Shown here piece after piece: positions 23,307 through 34,060 of a DNA stretch of 64,000 bases. Origin of the DNA: Nymphalis io (lineage: Eukaryota > Arthropoda > Insecta > Lepidoptera > Nymphalidae); assembly GCF_905147045.1 (NCBI RefSeq), contig NC_065910.1, positions 5,952,001 to 6,016,000 on the forward strand, in the 5' to 3' direction. Below the pieces are notes generated by a model. That model did no database searches, was not told the origin of the DNA, and saw nothing but the letters and a program-made list of their open reading frames with translations. How positions within the stretch are numbered: position 1 is the first letter of the stretch; the number at the start of each line of letters is the position of its first letter. The position numbers were made by a program, and so were the translations under genes.

Positions 23307-23574
23307 AATAATAATAATAAATATCCTGGGATATTACTCACACCCAGCCATCTGATACCAAATTGAGCAGAGCTTGTACTATGCAAACCAGACAACTGAC
23401 ATACTACATATACTACTTTTCTTTTGTAAATAGATAATTACATAGATAATTACACCCAGACTCAGGACAAACAGACATGTTCATGGAAACAAATGTCTGT
23501 CCTGGGTGAGAATCGAACCCACAATCATCGGCGTGAAAGGCAAGTATCTACCAACCACGCCGACTGGCTCGTCA
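23307..23574 (-). repeat. Family C SINE
   Basis: ATT-type tail (AATAATAATAAATATCCTGGG), body and tRNA-like head (minus strand GACGAGCCAGTCGGCGTGG, B box GGTTCGATTC). Confidence 0.9.
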
Positions 23575-23879
23575 TATGATATTAATATCCTTTTACACTA
23601 TACCATTCGAATGAATATTTTGTAATATATAACCCATTTCAAATTACGTGCAACCAAAGTCTTTGTACGCTGCGAAAAGGATATAATTTTGACATTGGCA
23701 ATTAAAATTTAGACCTTTAAATCAATTTTGATATTATTCATATTTCTCAATTATCACGTAATTAAATTATTAAAAAAAATATATTAAAATTTTAATATAC
23801 CCACTTAATATTTTCATGCTAAGCTTATTTTTCAGTTTATTTATTAGTAAACTGCACTCATGCGAAGTCGGGGCAGTTT
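23575..23879. other. No feature seen
   Basis: AT-rich spacer. Confidence 0.4.
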
Positions 23880-23986
23880 GATAATACTAATGATATCCTT
23901 ATGACCGATTTCTGCTAATGCAGCCATTCTCAAGAAAGACTAAATGACTGCGCATGACTGTATTATTGTACACAAATGTTCCCAGT
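23880..23986 (-). repeat. Family D SINE fragment
   Basis: GACCGATTTCTGCTAATGC, CCATTCTCAAGAAAGACTAA and TATTGTACACAAATG follow family D order. It ends at a join to family B at about 23987. Confidence 0.65.
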
Positions 23987-24090
23987 GTTGTGTACCGGTT
24001 TAAAGGGTGAGTGAGCCAGTGTAACTGCAGGCAAAATGGATATGACATCTTAGTTCCCAAAGTTGGTTGGTCTATGGTTGGGAGATGGTG
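23987..24090 (+). repeat. Family B fragment
   Basis: GTTGTGTACCGGTTTAAAGG, GTGAGTGAGCCAGTGTAAC and CATCTTAGTTCCCAAAGTTGG read in plus orientation. Confidence 0.75.
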
Positions 24091-24860
24091 AACATTTACC
24101 TTCAGGTATCCCATTTTTTAACTTCAGATTTATACTGTGTAAGTCTATTAAAAATTATGGCTATGGAGCTGGCGAGCATGATATATGATTTGCTCATGTG
24201 GTCGACATTAATAGTGATAATAATTACCTTAAGAAACATTAAAGATCGCGTCTGCCACCATAGTAGCCCTGATTTGTAAAACTTAATGGGGATACTTATT
24301 TGCTCATTCGCTGACGCTAGCCTCTGACGCTGGGGATTCTTTCTGACTATTGTAAAATGTCAGCTACTTAAGATTCACATGTCATCAATAGTCATTATTT
24401 TTTTTTAAATCAAAATCTGAATTTTCTTTATTCAAGTCCGTTCTCATATTTAAATCCTTATGAATCCGTATGTATCTACAGAGAAAATTCAGCAATACAT
24501 AATTAACTACACACAATTAAATTTTCATATCCTACATTGAAATAAACGAAGACTCCACGATTTTTAATAATGCAATATAGTAAATAAAGCAAAATATTTA
24601 TTGAAGTTTGACAATACTAAGAAAACGTTAAGTTGGTTTCTATGCAAATTATTTTAAAACGCATGTTATTAATAATTATTTTAATATAATTATTTTAAAA
24701 CACATGTCGTGTCTACATCAAGAGAAATGTAATCATTTAAATTTTTTGATTGTCATTTTGTTTTGTAGACCTATGAACATAAAATAAAAATAAATAAAAA
24801 AAAAATTATGTAAAAATTTTTTTTGTATTTAATTAACATACACCTATAAAATTGATTAAA
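24091..24860. other. Gloverin 2 upstream region, one isolated kappaB-like site
   Basis: AT-rich. GGGGATTCTT at 24332-24341 fits the insect kappaB pattern but lies about 690 bases before the predicted start and has no counterpart seen at gloverin 1. Confidence 0.4.
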
Positions 24861-24865
24861 AAAAA

Positions 24866-24915
24866 GTCACAAATCGCTTTATAGCGATTAAATTATTTTA
24901 CCCCGACGTTCCTTA
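24866..24915 (+). promoter_or_regulatory. Distal upstream block with palindrome, conserved with gloverin 1
   Basis: GTCACAAATCGCTTTATAGC then GATT; AATCGCT TTAT AGCGATT can pair as a hairpin. The following CCCCGACGTTCC also has a counterpart upstream of gloverin 1. Confidence 0.6.
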
Positions 24916-24945
24916 ACTCGTTTTTGTTATCATATCGTATAAGAT

Positions 24946-25016
24946 GTGAGTCAGATATGATGAACATCTTTTCCTGTTCTTAGGGATTTAACCTGCATAC
25001 AAGCTTTCATATAAAT
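24946..25016 (+). promoter_or_regulatory. Gloverin 2 immune promoter: conserved block, kappaB-like site, TATA
   Basis: GTGAGTCAGATATGATGAAC (24946-24965) is identical to the block at gloverin 1. GGGATTTAAC (24983-24992) is kappaB-like, followed by ATATAAAT (25009-25016). A TTATCA GATA-type motif lies at 24927. Induction through Toll or IMD signalling is inferred from the family. Confidence 0.75.
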
Positions 25017-25029
25017 ACATGGAGAAGTG

Positions 25030-25080
25030 TTTCAATACTCAGAATAGTCTTGACGAGTTCAGCTGCATATCAAATAAAAG
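25030..25080 (+). other. Predicted non-coding first exon of gloverin 2
   Basis: Ends at donor AAAAG/GTAATA (25080/25081). The acceptor TTTTTTTTCAG ends at 25213, seven bases before the ATG at 25220. The 5' end is estimated from the TATA box at 25009. Confidence 0.65.
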
Positions 25081-25219
25081 GTAATATTGGTTTGAATTAT
25101 ATTTGTAGTACATAATATTATATATCTACTTAAAATAAATGATAAGTATTTGAAATCAAATATTATAATTGAAATTTAATACATAAGTGATTTTAATACC
25201 AATTTTTTTTCAGATAAAA

Positions 25220-26470
25220 ATGCAAGTACAAATTATTATTGGATTCGCGTTGCTGGTGTGCGCTTGCGCAGAAGTACCTCAAGCTTATGAGGATGGGTAA
25301 GAACTTACTATTAGTATAATTTGTCGGTCAAAAGTTTTCTTAAAGTTTAAAAGATTTCTTAACTGATAAGTGATTTTAATTTTGCAAAGTCATTAATGAA
25401 TATTATTAAGAAGCTTTTAAATAGTTCGCTTAAATCATAGATTTGATATACCACGATCTTCGGTTCAGGCTCCCGTCTTCTATCCAATGAGCGTTTTCGG
25501 TATATAAGTTGAAGTAGGGCCAAAACATCATTCATTTTGATATATGATTTCTCCAGATATCCTGAGCATTACCAGTTCGCGAAGGCAGTTCGTCATCCAC
25601 GAGATGTTACTTGGGACAAGAAAGTCGGCGATGGAAAAGTATTCGGTACTCTCGGTAACACGGACGACAGCCTTTTTGTAAGTTTATTTTAGTAAATAAA
25701 AAAACATGAATATTAATTTCTTAAATGATTTATATCATAAGTGGTCAGTTGTTTCAATTTCATTTAAATTTTGAAGTTTTTTAATTACCTTTACTTTCAG
25801 GGCAAAGCTGGCTACAAGAAAGACATATTCAATGACGATAGAGGTATTTTGAAAGGCGAAGCTTATGGTTCACGTGTGTTGGGTGCAAACGGCGACAACA
25901 GCTATTTGGGCGGGAAGTTAGATTGGGCTAATGCTAACAAAAATGCTGAAGCAACTTTGGAACTCACCAAACAAATTGGTGGCAGGACAAACGTAAGTTT
26001 TATTCAGAAATAAAATAAATATGTGTAAACGGGTTATTGGGCTCGACCTAGCAATGGTATTATCATCTATGGTGATATTCACTGACATTCATTCCAATTT
26101 CCAAAGTTTTATTAATATAATTTAATTCAAGTATAGTTGCAAAAAAAAAAAAAACTAAATTACGTTAGTGCCATAAGTCATAGTTATGTTTACTTTTTAG
26201 TGTATATAAACATATTGTGAGCATAATTTTAGCTGTTTGTTTTTCAATCGTTTTTCAGCAAGCTTATTCTCATAATAAATGATATCTAGTTACGTTTTCA
26301 ACTTAAAATAATTAACTTACATTATAATTTTACAGGCCGCGGCTGCTGCTTCGAAAGTCTGGAATTTTGACAAAAACACTCACCTATCTGCTGGAGGAAC
26401 CGTCTCCCAAGACCTGGGTCGTGGCAAGCCGGATGTTGGTCTAGCAGCCAAGTTTGAACATATTTGGTGA
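25220..26470 (+). CDS. gloverin: Gloverin 2, antibacterial prepropeptide
   Basis: Four coding exons: 25220-25296, 25557-25677, 25801-25992 and 26336-26470. All introns are GT..AG and the product has 174 residues. Signal peptide residues 1-17 (MQVQIIIGFALLVCACA); pro-segment ending RHPR at 38-41; mature peptide from DVTWDKK at 42, 133 residues, ending FEHIW. The family blocks FGTLGNTDD, IFNDDRG, EAYGSRVLG and KPDVGLAAKFEH are intact. Exon lengths 2, 3 and 4 equal those of gloverin 1; exon 1 is six bases shorter. Mature net charge by hand count is about +1, so it is not strongly basic. No inactivating change is seen. It is transcribed away from gloverin 1; the two start codons are about 4.3 kb apart. 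Confidence 0.97.
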
Positions 26471-26546
26471 TGAGGAGAATTTTTTGATGATTGTTATAAT
26501 ATAATATTTACGTAGTCGACTAGTCACCACGCCACAAAATATTAAA

Positions 26547-26552
26547 AATAAA
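26547..26552 (+). terminator. Polyadenylation signal of gloverin 2
   Basis: AATAAA 77 bases after the stop codon in an AT-rich 3' flank. Confidence 0.6.
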
Positions 26553-26667
26553 TAACTTCTAACTCACATTTTGTATTATTGTTATTATTTTAATTTCTAT
26601 AAGCATTTTGTACATTTTGAATTTTACTAAATAAGATAACATTAATAATAAATATTTATATAACATA

Positions 26668-26763
26668 CAGTAACAGCCTGTTAATGTCCCACTGCTGGGC
26701 TAAGGCCTCCTCTCCCTTTTGAGGAGAAGGGTTGGAGCTTATTCCACCACGCTGCTCCAATGC
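26668..26763 (-). repeat. 5'-truncated family A SINE just downstream of gloverin 2
   Basis: Only the 3' third is present (CAGTAACAGCCTGTTAATG to GCTGCTCCAATGC). Confidence 0.9.
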
Positions 26764-27475
26764 ACTCGATTCTTATACAATATAACTAATGAAATCGTAA
26801 AAAAATACAAAATTATTAACTAAATAAAATGAAAATTCAATGCTATATTTAGAAATATTATTTGTTAATATTTTATTAATCAAATTTGTAGTTATAGATT
26901 AATTAGATCAATTAGAGAAAAACTCTAGTGTCATAAAACAAAAACTAAAATGTAAGATTATTGATACTATCAGCAATATTTACTCTCGAAAGCAAACATG
27001 TCATATGGGAAGCGCTGTCCTAGTTTCCAATGTTAGTGCAGTGGGAGTGTTTGTATAAATGCTTTAAAATCGCGTAAAATAAAGGCTTGGAAAGAAAAAT
27101 ATTATGAAATAAAATCCTTGTGTATTTGTCGCATTATGAGAATGGTTTGTCGTTTTTTTTTATTTCTATTTAATATTAAATAGTGACTTTAATGTGTTTT
27201 TTGTTTGATTTTTTATGGAATACTCCATAGAAACGTTTAACAATATTTTTTGCTTTTATATTTCTTTCCAAACCGGTAGGTAGTACATTTCTTAAATCAA
27301 TAAGTAATAATGTTTCAGTATTAATTAATAACGATTTTGACTTTGATTTTCATATTGTTTTTCTAAATATTAATTGAATAATAATGTTATACTCAGACTT
27401 TTGTATTTTTTGTTGGAGATCTTAAATTAACTAAATAAATAATTCTCAAATGCGTATTCGTTAATAGATAATATT
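26764..27475. other. No feature seen
   Basis: AT-rich, no exon. Confidence 0.4.
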
Positions 27476-27476
27476 T

Positions 27477-27772
27477 AACAGTAACTGCCTGAGAATGTCC
27501 CACTGCTGGGCTAAAGCCTTCTCTCCCTTTTTTTGAGGAGACAATTTGGAGCTTATTCCATCACGCTGTTCCAATGCGGGTTGGTGGAATACACATGTGG
27601 CAGAATTTCAGTGAAATTAGACACTTGCAGTTTTCCTTCACCGTCAAATACGAGATAAATTATAATCACAAATTAAGCGCATGAAAATTCAGTGGTGATT
27701 GGCTGGGTTTGAACCTACGATTATCGGTTAAGATTAACGCGTTCATACCACTAGGCCATCTCAGCTCAGATA
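27477..27772 (-). repeat. Family A SINE, near full length
   Basis: AACAGTAACTGCCTGAGAATG to CACTAGGCCATCTCAGCT, with a small deletion in the middle. Confidence 0.9.
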
Positions 27773-29005
27773 ACATTTAACCTTAAGAAAATTCATGCAC
27801 TTAGAACGGTAGTAGTATTTTACCTTTTATAAGGTTTCTTTATATAATAAACGCTTTTTGTTTAACAGAATAATATTAAATCACATAATACAAAACTGTT
27901 ATTTCGTTTGTCATCTTATAATCGCAATTGTGAGAAAAACAAAAGAGAAATTGATTTAATGTTTGCACACACTTGATACATATTAGCGCTGAAATTTCTC
28001 TCCGATCCTTAATTCTTTGTTCTTGTGTTGTTAAATTAAAAGCCACAGATTAAAAAAATCCCCTCAATAATAATAAAATTCAGTTATATCTAATTTTTAA
28101 AAGTTAACTACAGCAAGATGGGTATTGAAATATAATTAATGTTATTTAAAACACATTTTACTTTTTAATATAAATAGTTGTTTAACTTCGTAATAAATAA
28201 AACTAACTGATTTATTTACTCTATGACAAAACGCACAAAGCCTTGCATCGAGCATACGTAACCTAAATCCATGCATTTTGGGGAAATGGACCCGTACCGG
28301 ACATGTAACATGCTTCAATCACAGAGTACACTCCAGAGAACTGTATTTACTCTGTATATAAAGTGTGCGAATCCATTAGCTCATGTTAATATTATATTAT
28401 AGCCCGAGATCTCTAGACTATTTACTCTGTGGTAATGACTTTATAGTCTCAAGTTTTTATGACATGTCAAGCTGCATATAGTTTTTATGCAAACGATATT
28501 AGGGTTGTGCTTCAAAACTGTACGGTCAGTCGCTGTCACTTGAAGAATTAATTTTTTATCTCACTCGTGAAATCTTGAAAAGCGACTTTTGTAACGCTTT
28601 GTTGATGAATTCTATAAATTTTATAGTAATATCCATATAATAGTGTCGTGATCATGATTGTGTTGTGCTGTGAATTTCGAATTTCTTCTTACAGTTTAGT
28701 TCTACAGATTATTTGGCACAATTTATGATTCATTAATATTGTAAACGCACATGTACTCAAGCGAACTTCAAATGAATGGTTGAAAAATATTCCTATGAGG
28801 AAAAACATCCCGTATCGTCAGGAGAAATGCAAACGAGCATCGCCCGTGCACTGTCGAGTCAACATAATGTATGTGCACTGCATTTGGCGAGCGCCCAAAT
28901 TTACTACCAGATACCGTACGTCCGCCATGTGTTATAGATATGCTTTCATAATGTCCGAACTCGTGACGTCGAAATAGAAACTGAATATTCGGATGTCTTT
29001 TCTAA
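27773..29005. other. No gene recognised
   Basis: AT-rich. The plus frame 28780-28977 shows no motif. GGGGAAATGGACC near 28280 is only loosely kappaB-like and no gene starts nearby. Confidence 0.4.
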
Positions 29006-29009
29006 GAGG

Positions 29010-29180
29010 CGATAGCCCATTTGCTAGAACACGTGAATCTTAAATATTGCGCGTTCAAACACGGGCAATGTAATAACTCATCTCGTTTATGGAGAAGAAG
29101 GAAAACATCGTGGGGAAATTTGATGTCACATGAAATTCTGCCACATAATTATGCATACAACGCGTATTGAAGCGTTTGAA
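29010..29180 (+). repeat. Degenerate family A SINE, head first
   Basis: Plus orientation: CATTTGCTAGAACACGTGAA, GCGTTCAAACACGGGCAA (B box), GGAAAACATCGTGGGGAAA and ATTCTGCCACATAA. Confidence 0.7.
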
Positions 29181-29499
29181 TATAATATTAAACTTTAATA
29201 AAGAAACTGTCATTAAATATCTCTTGTAAGTTTACTTATTTTTATTAAAAGAATAGATTAGGTTGGGTTTCTAATCAGTACTACAGTGTCCTCAGAAACA
29301 GAAACCATTAGGCGGCAGAATCTAAGTAAACTCGCTGTGACTATAAGATTAACTTAAGGACTATTTAATCCCTTCGTTGTTTCAAGGAGCACGTTAGACG
29401 TCGCCTTTGGTCTTTGAATTTTCTTGCTACGACATATTTTAATATTCATAGATTACGGGAAAACTGCCCTGATGGAACCAGAAGAGTCTGAAGATGAGA

Positions 29500-29745
29500 A
29501 TCTTTACCGATGGTTCCAAGTTCAAGCCTGTGCAAGCACTGGATTTTCATTCAGTCATTCAGAATTCATGTGCTTAATTTATTTTTACAATTCATATCAT
29601 GTTCGGTGGGGTAGGAAAACATTGTGAGGAAACATGCATGCATGTTCGGATAAAAACTGCCACGTGTATGTACCAATCCGCATTTGACCAGCGTGGTGGA
29701 GAAAGGCTTTAGACCAGCAGTGGGACCTTTATAGGCTGTAACTTT
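29500..29745 (+). repeat. Degenerate family A SINE
   Basis: Plus orientation: TGTGCAAGCACTGGATTTTC, AAAACATTGTGAGGAAAC, AACTGCCACGTGTATGTACC, AGCGTGGTGGAGAAAGGC and AGACCAGCAGTGGGACC. Confidence 0.8.
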
Positions 29746-29807
29746 AATTTTACTTTACGGGAGAAACTTATTGGTATAAATATAAATTGATATTGATATG
29801 ATAATGT

Positions 29808-30100
29808 CAGACCAAATTCGGTCACATCAGCCTTATTCAATTAGTGAAAAAGTGTGAACACACATTCAAGTGGGATACAAAATATTCTTTTACTTTCATA
29901 ATCCGATGGGACGTCAAGTCTAACACGACCGAAAATACTTCAGACGCTTCTTGTACTTTCCGAGGCGTATAAACTCTGCCAATTTCGAGACGCTGCTATT
30001 GTGAATATCGCGACAGGAAAACCCAATAACTTTTTAGTGGCCTGACTTGGTATTTGAACCCAGTCCCTCGACATCGGCGGCCTTAATATAACCTATGTGA
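29808..30100 (-). repeat. Family D SINE, degenerate
   Basis: ATAATGTCAGACCAAATTCGG, GATGGGACGTCAAGTCTAAC, AAACCCAATAACTTTTTAGTGG and GTATTTGAACCCAGT in family D order; the head is partly lost. Confidence 0.75.
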
Positions 30101-31045
30101 CAAAATTCTCAAACAATTGTTGCATTTCACAATGTGTACTTAAGTGACAATATAAGAATAATTAGATCATTTTGGACCCTTTTGCATAACAGAATAAGTA
30201 GCAGAGAAGATTTAACTTACGAGTATATATATAATAATGTTATTCAATAATATTACTAACAGATAGCAATTATAATTATCTTAAAGTTATTTTTTGTATA
30301 ATTATAATATCATATATCATGATTTATTATGTACAATTGGATTTTATTTTAACATCACTTGTTTATTGACATTACATAAGGACTTGTAGAATATATATTT
30401 AATATAGAGGTCGGTATTATGTCTGCTTCATCATATTCTGTGATTCCTCGCGTTTTATGTACAGTTATATAATATTAGGTGTTTTATGTCTAATACATCC
30501 TACAATGTTAAGCTATATTCAAGTGTAATGTCTAAAAAAACAACTATCGTTAATTATACATCACGTTACTTAAACCATTAAAGCATAAAGTATAAGTTAA
30601 ACAAGACAGAAAAGATAATAAATAAAAAAATAGCTTATACATATATTAGCAGCATTTTTTTGTAATCATTTTATTATAAAAACTGCAATGACTTTTTTAT
30701 TACCTTTCTTGTCAAGAAAGCTAGTACAATAAAAATACAAAGAAATGTTGATACAATGTAAAGTATCTTTCAATAAATTTTTAGTGTCTAATAAATTACA
30801 AAACAGTCGTAATATTTGACTACGCGAGATTGATTTATCATTAGCATAAATGATTCATCGACACAAACAATCCGATTCGTGATCAAACATTGATTAATTT
30901 AAACGCATCGATTGTGTTCCATTCAATTGACGTATTGAATCACGAATTGAACTTCTCTGCATTTATGCATTCCTAGTACATTTTTTAGACAAATACTCTC
31001 TATATAAAGTATTTAAAGAAATCGTTTATGTGTGTGTTGTTGTTT
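30101..31045. other. No feature seen
   Basis: AT-rich, no exon or repeat recognised. Confidence 0.4.
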
Positions 31046-31049
31046 CCTT

Positions 31050-31275
31050 ATAAACGTTGTCTAGTAAACTAATTTCTCTCTCCGGCTTCATTAATTTGTC
31101 ATTCGAAATTAGGAGTTCTGAACAAAGTGCGTTATTTCTCTTTCTGTTACAATGCCAATGTCTAAGGACGTTTGGTGACCACTTACCAGCAGGTGGCCCA
31201 AAAAAAGAAAAAAAAGAAGGAGAAACAGCGTTGTTTAACTAATCACCCGCAATACAACGTTTAAACGTTAATTCG
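31050..31275. mobile_element. Second MITE copy, interrupted by a family B fragment
   Basis: Left end TTATAAACGTTGTCTAG, right end CAATACAACGTTTAAACG, and internal blocks TTTCTCTTTCTG and ACAGCGTTGTTTAACTAATC match the element at 20591. Family B bases 31153-31218 (poly(A)-bearing 3' end, plus) sit inside. Confidence 0.65.
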
Positions 31276-32395
31276 TTACGTAAACATTGTATTTTATGAC
31301 CTAAATTCATTTTCCTGTTATTCAAAATAATGTACATACTTGGCTTGTTATCAGTGACATCATGATTTGTTACTAACCTTGGCAATTAATGTGCTATCTA
31401 TATTGTTGTTTTCAGCTAAGCTTTTTTGTTTAAAGATAAATCGCTCAGCATACATCTCAATGCTTCTTATTTTTTATTGATGGTATAACCCTGCCAGGAA
31501 TCTTCACGCCAATGTATCTAAGCTAAATCTATTAAAGCGTCAATAGTGCAATGACCTTACCTATTCGATCCTAACCTCGAATGGAGGTGTTAGTTTTCAT
31601 AAAAAGGAAATTCTTTAAAAAAAAATAAATATATATATATATATATATATTATACCAGATACCGTATATATATATATATATATATATGTTGTCTATTGGG
31701 TAATTTTTAAAAACTTAATTTTTATTTTTTATGATGTATCTATGTCAGAAACCTTCACGCCAACGTCAACAACAAACAACTAAGTTTCAATCTTATCGGA
31801 TGAACTATATTTGACATATATAATACTAAAAAAACCTTGTATTATTTTTTATATAAGTAGGATCCAGTAAAACATGGTAGAGGTTTTCCTTGTGACCGGT
31901 TTAACGGTATATAATTTAATGTGCTGCAGCGCCATCTAGTAGATTATTTTTTATATTGTATTAAACGAAAGGTTAAGTATAAAAAATCGTAAGTCTGGCG
32001 CAAACATAAACAGATTGGAGTTTTATGATACAGTGCACCACATTAGGTACAAAATGCGTCGATATTAGGACATTAGGGCAACAAACTTGATTGAACGGCC
32101 CAGCTTGTCTGTCTGTCTGAACACGATAAACGTAAAAACTACCGAACATATTTTCATCCATCACCAATGGACGGAGTCATTCATGAGGAAGGTTTACTTG
32201 TATGAATTCATAAAGGTTTTGTGAAAATTAGCTGAAATATGACGATAAATGTTCACAATGTCAAAAAACATTACTGACGTGTGTCGCGTAAAAGATTATA
32301 ATAATAAAATAATAAATAATTATAAACTTTTAAATGTAGTTCATTATTCTGTCCATGCGAAGCCGGAATGGGTAGCTATGCAGATCATATATATC
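31276..32395. other. Spacer with two (TA)n microsatellites
   Basis: (TA)n runs at about 31629-31651 and 31667-31687. TGCTGCAGCGCCATCTAG at 31922 recurs near 661. No gene. Confidence 0.5.
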
Positions 32396-32668
32396 GTAAC
32401 AGCCTGTGAATGTCCCACTGTTGGGCTAAAGGCCTACTCTCCTCTTTTTGAGAAGAAGGTTTGGAGCTTATTCCACCACGCTGCTCCAATGCGGGTTGGT
32501 GGAATACACATGTGGCAGAATTTCAGTGAAATTAGACACGCGAAGCACGAGAGCACGAGATGAATTATAATCACAAATTAAGCACATGAAAATTCAGTGG
32601 TGTTTGCCCGGATTTGAACCCACGATCATCGGTTAAGGTTCACGCGTTCTGGATCATCTCGGCTCTCA
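32396..32668 (-). repeat. Family A SINE with internal deletion
   Basis: CGTAACAGCCTGTGAATG to the tRNA head. The block between AGACACG and CGAAGCACGAG is deleted. The 104-residue plus frame over it is not a gene. Confidence 0.88.
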
Positions 32669-33145
32669 GATCACATATACAAGTAATTATAAAATTTGAA
32701 ACATATATCAAAACAGATACAAAATCGTACAAGTCCGTCTTATGAAATACAATATTTCAAACACAAGCAATTTAAATTTTAGATACACATTATGAAGAGA
32801 AAACACTTTATAACGCATGACATAGCCTAATGAAAGCCTTTATCATAAACGTTCGCCATTAGAGCTTATTTCACAGGCAAAATATTAAAACCGAATAACT
32901 CTCATAAAGTAGACTTTGGTTAAGGGTCGTTTTCTTTGGGCTGTTGTTGATCATTCAAATATATAAACTATTATCACGGTATCGTAAAATAGTAAAATCT
33001 TGTTATTTCTCTATATATACTATCTATAGTAGTATCATAAATTCGAAATTAGAAGAACTCGTAGAATACTACTACTTCTAGTACTCGTAGAATGTTTTGG
33101 ACACCGGACTAGACAAATGTACTAACGTCGATCTCACAGTACATT
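32669..33145. other. No feature seen
   Basis: AT-rich spacer. Confidence 0.4.
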
Positions 33146-33440
33146 ACAGCCTGTTAATGTCCCACTGCTGGGCTAAGGCCTCCTCTCCCTTTTGAGGAGA
33201 AGGTTTGGAGCTTATTCCACCACGTTGCTCCAATGCGGGTTGGTAGAATTCACATGTGGCAGAATTTCAATGAAATTAGACACATGCAGGTTTCCTCACG
33301 ATGTTTTCCTTCACCGTTAAGCACGAGATGAATTATAAACACAAATTAAGCACATGAAAATTCAGTGGTGCTTGCCCGGGTTTGAACCCACGGTCATCGG
33401 TTAAGATTCACGCGTTCTTACCACTAGGCCATCTCGGCTT
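33146..33440 (-). repeat. Family A SINE, full length
   Basis: ACAGCCTGTTAATGTCCC to CCACTAGGCCATCTCGGCT. B box GGGTTTGAACCC at 33378-33389. A well-preserved copy. Confidence 0.93.
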
Positions 33441-33950
33441 TCGATCTATAATGCTAATTTTTTTTTTTACCATTAGTTTAAAAAATACGTTTGAAATGTC
33501 AAATGGATCTGCTTGCTAGTGTTATTCATATAAATTTTTGTTCCAAAACGGTTATAGTTTTACATTTAAAAGATTAATGTAATTTGATGTTACTTGTATG
33601 ATTATTTCAATTTTCAAATAAGATTTTTTAGAATTTATAAAAATCGAATTGAACTACAAAAATATCGTATTAAGGGGAATCCCCGTTAAACAATTTCAAT
33701 TTCCCGGCGCACGACGGCCTCTTCGGATACATTAAGCACTTAACTATCACTGTCTGCTTACTCTTGGCCCGTTTTATAAAATAAAATCCGTTGAGATTTT
33801 TCTGTATCTCGTGTTTTTTTTTCGAGCCGTTTAATCAATCTAAGTATATTTAATCGTATTAAATTATATATTGAAAAAAAAAATTGCGTCATTTTCGAGT
33901 TTGCAAGTTTAGACTCGGGGTGACTTTTCATGTGCTTAATATGTGTCATC
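33441..33950. other. No feature seen
   Basis: AT-rich; the minus frame 33758-33961 is low-complexity. Confidence 0.4.
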
Positions 33951-33954
33951 TTAA

Positions 33955-34060
33955 TTGCCAAGGTTGGTAGCGCATTTGCATGTAATGTAATGTATGTAAG
34001 GAATGGTGGTAATCGCTTATCAACAGGTGGCCTATTTGTCTGGCCACTTACCTTTTTTAT
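33955..34060 (+). repeat. Family B fragment, degenerate
   Basis: TTGCCAAGGTTGGTAGCGCA, GCTTATCAACAGGTGGCC and GGCCACTTACC keep family B order. Confidence 0.65.

Noticed and set aside
24332..24341. GGGGATTCTT as a gloverin 2 kappaB site
   Set aside because: Fits the pattern but is about 690 bases from the predicted start and has no match at gloverin 1; kept only as a note.
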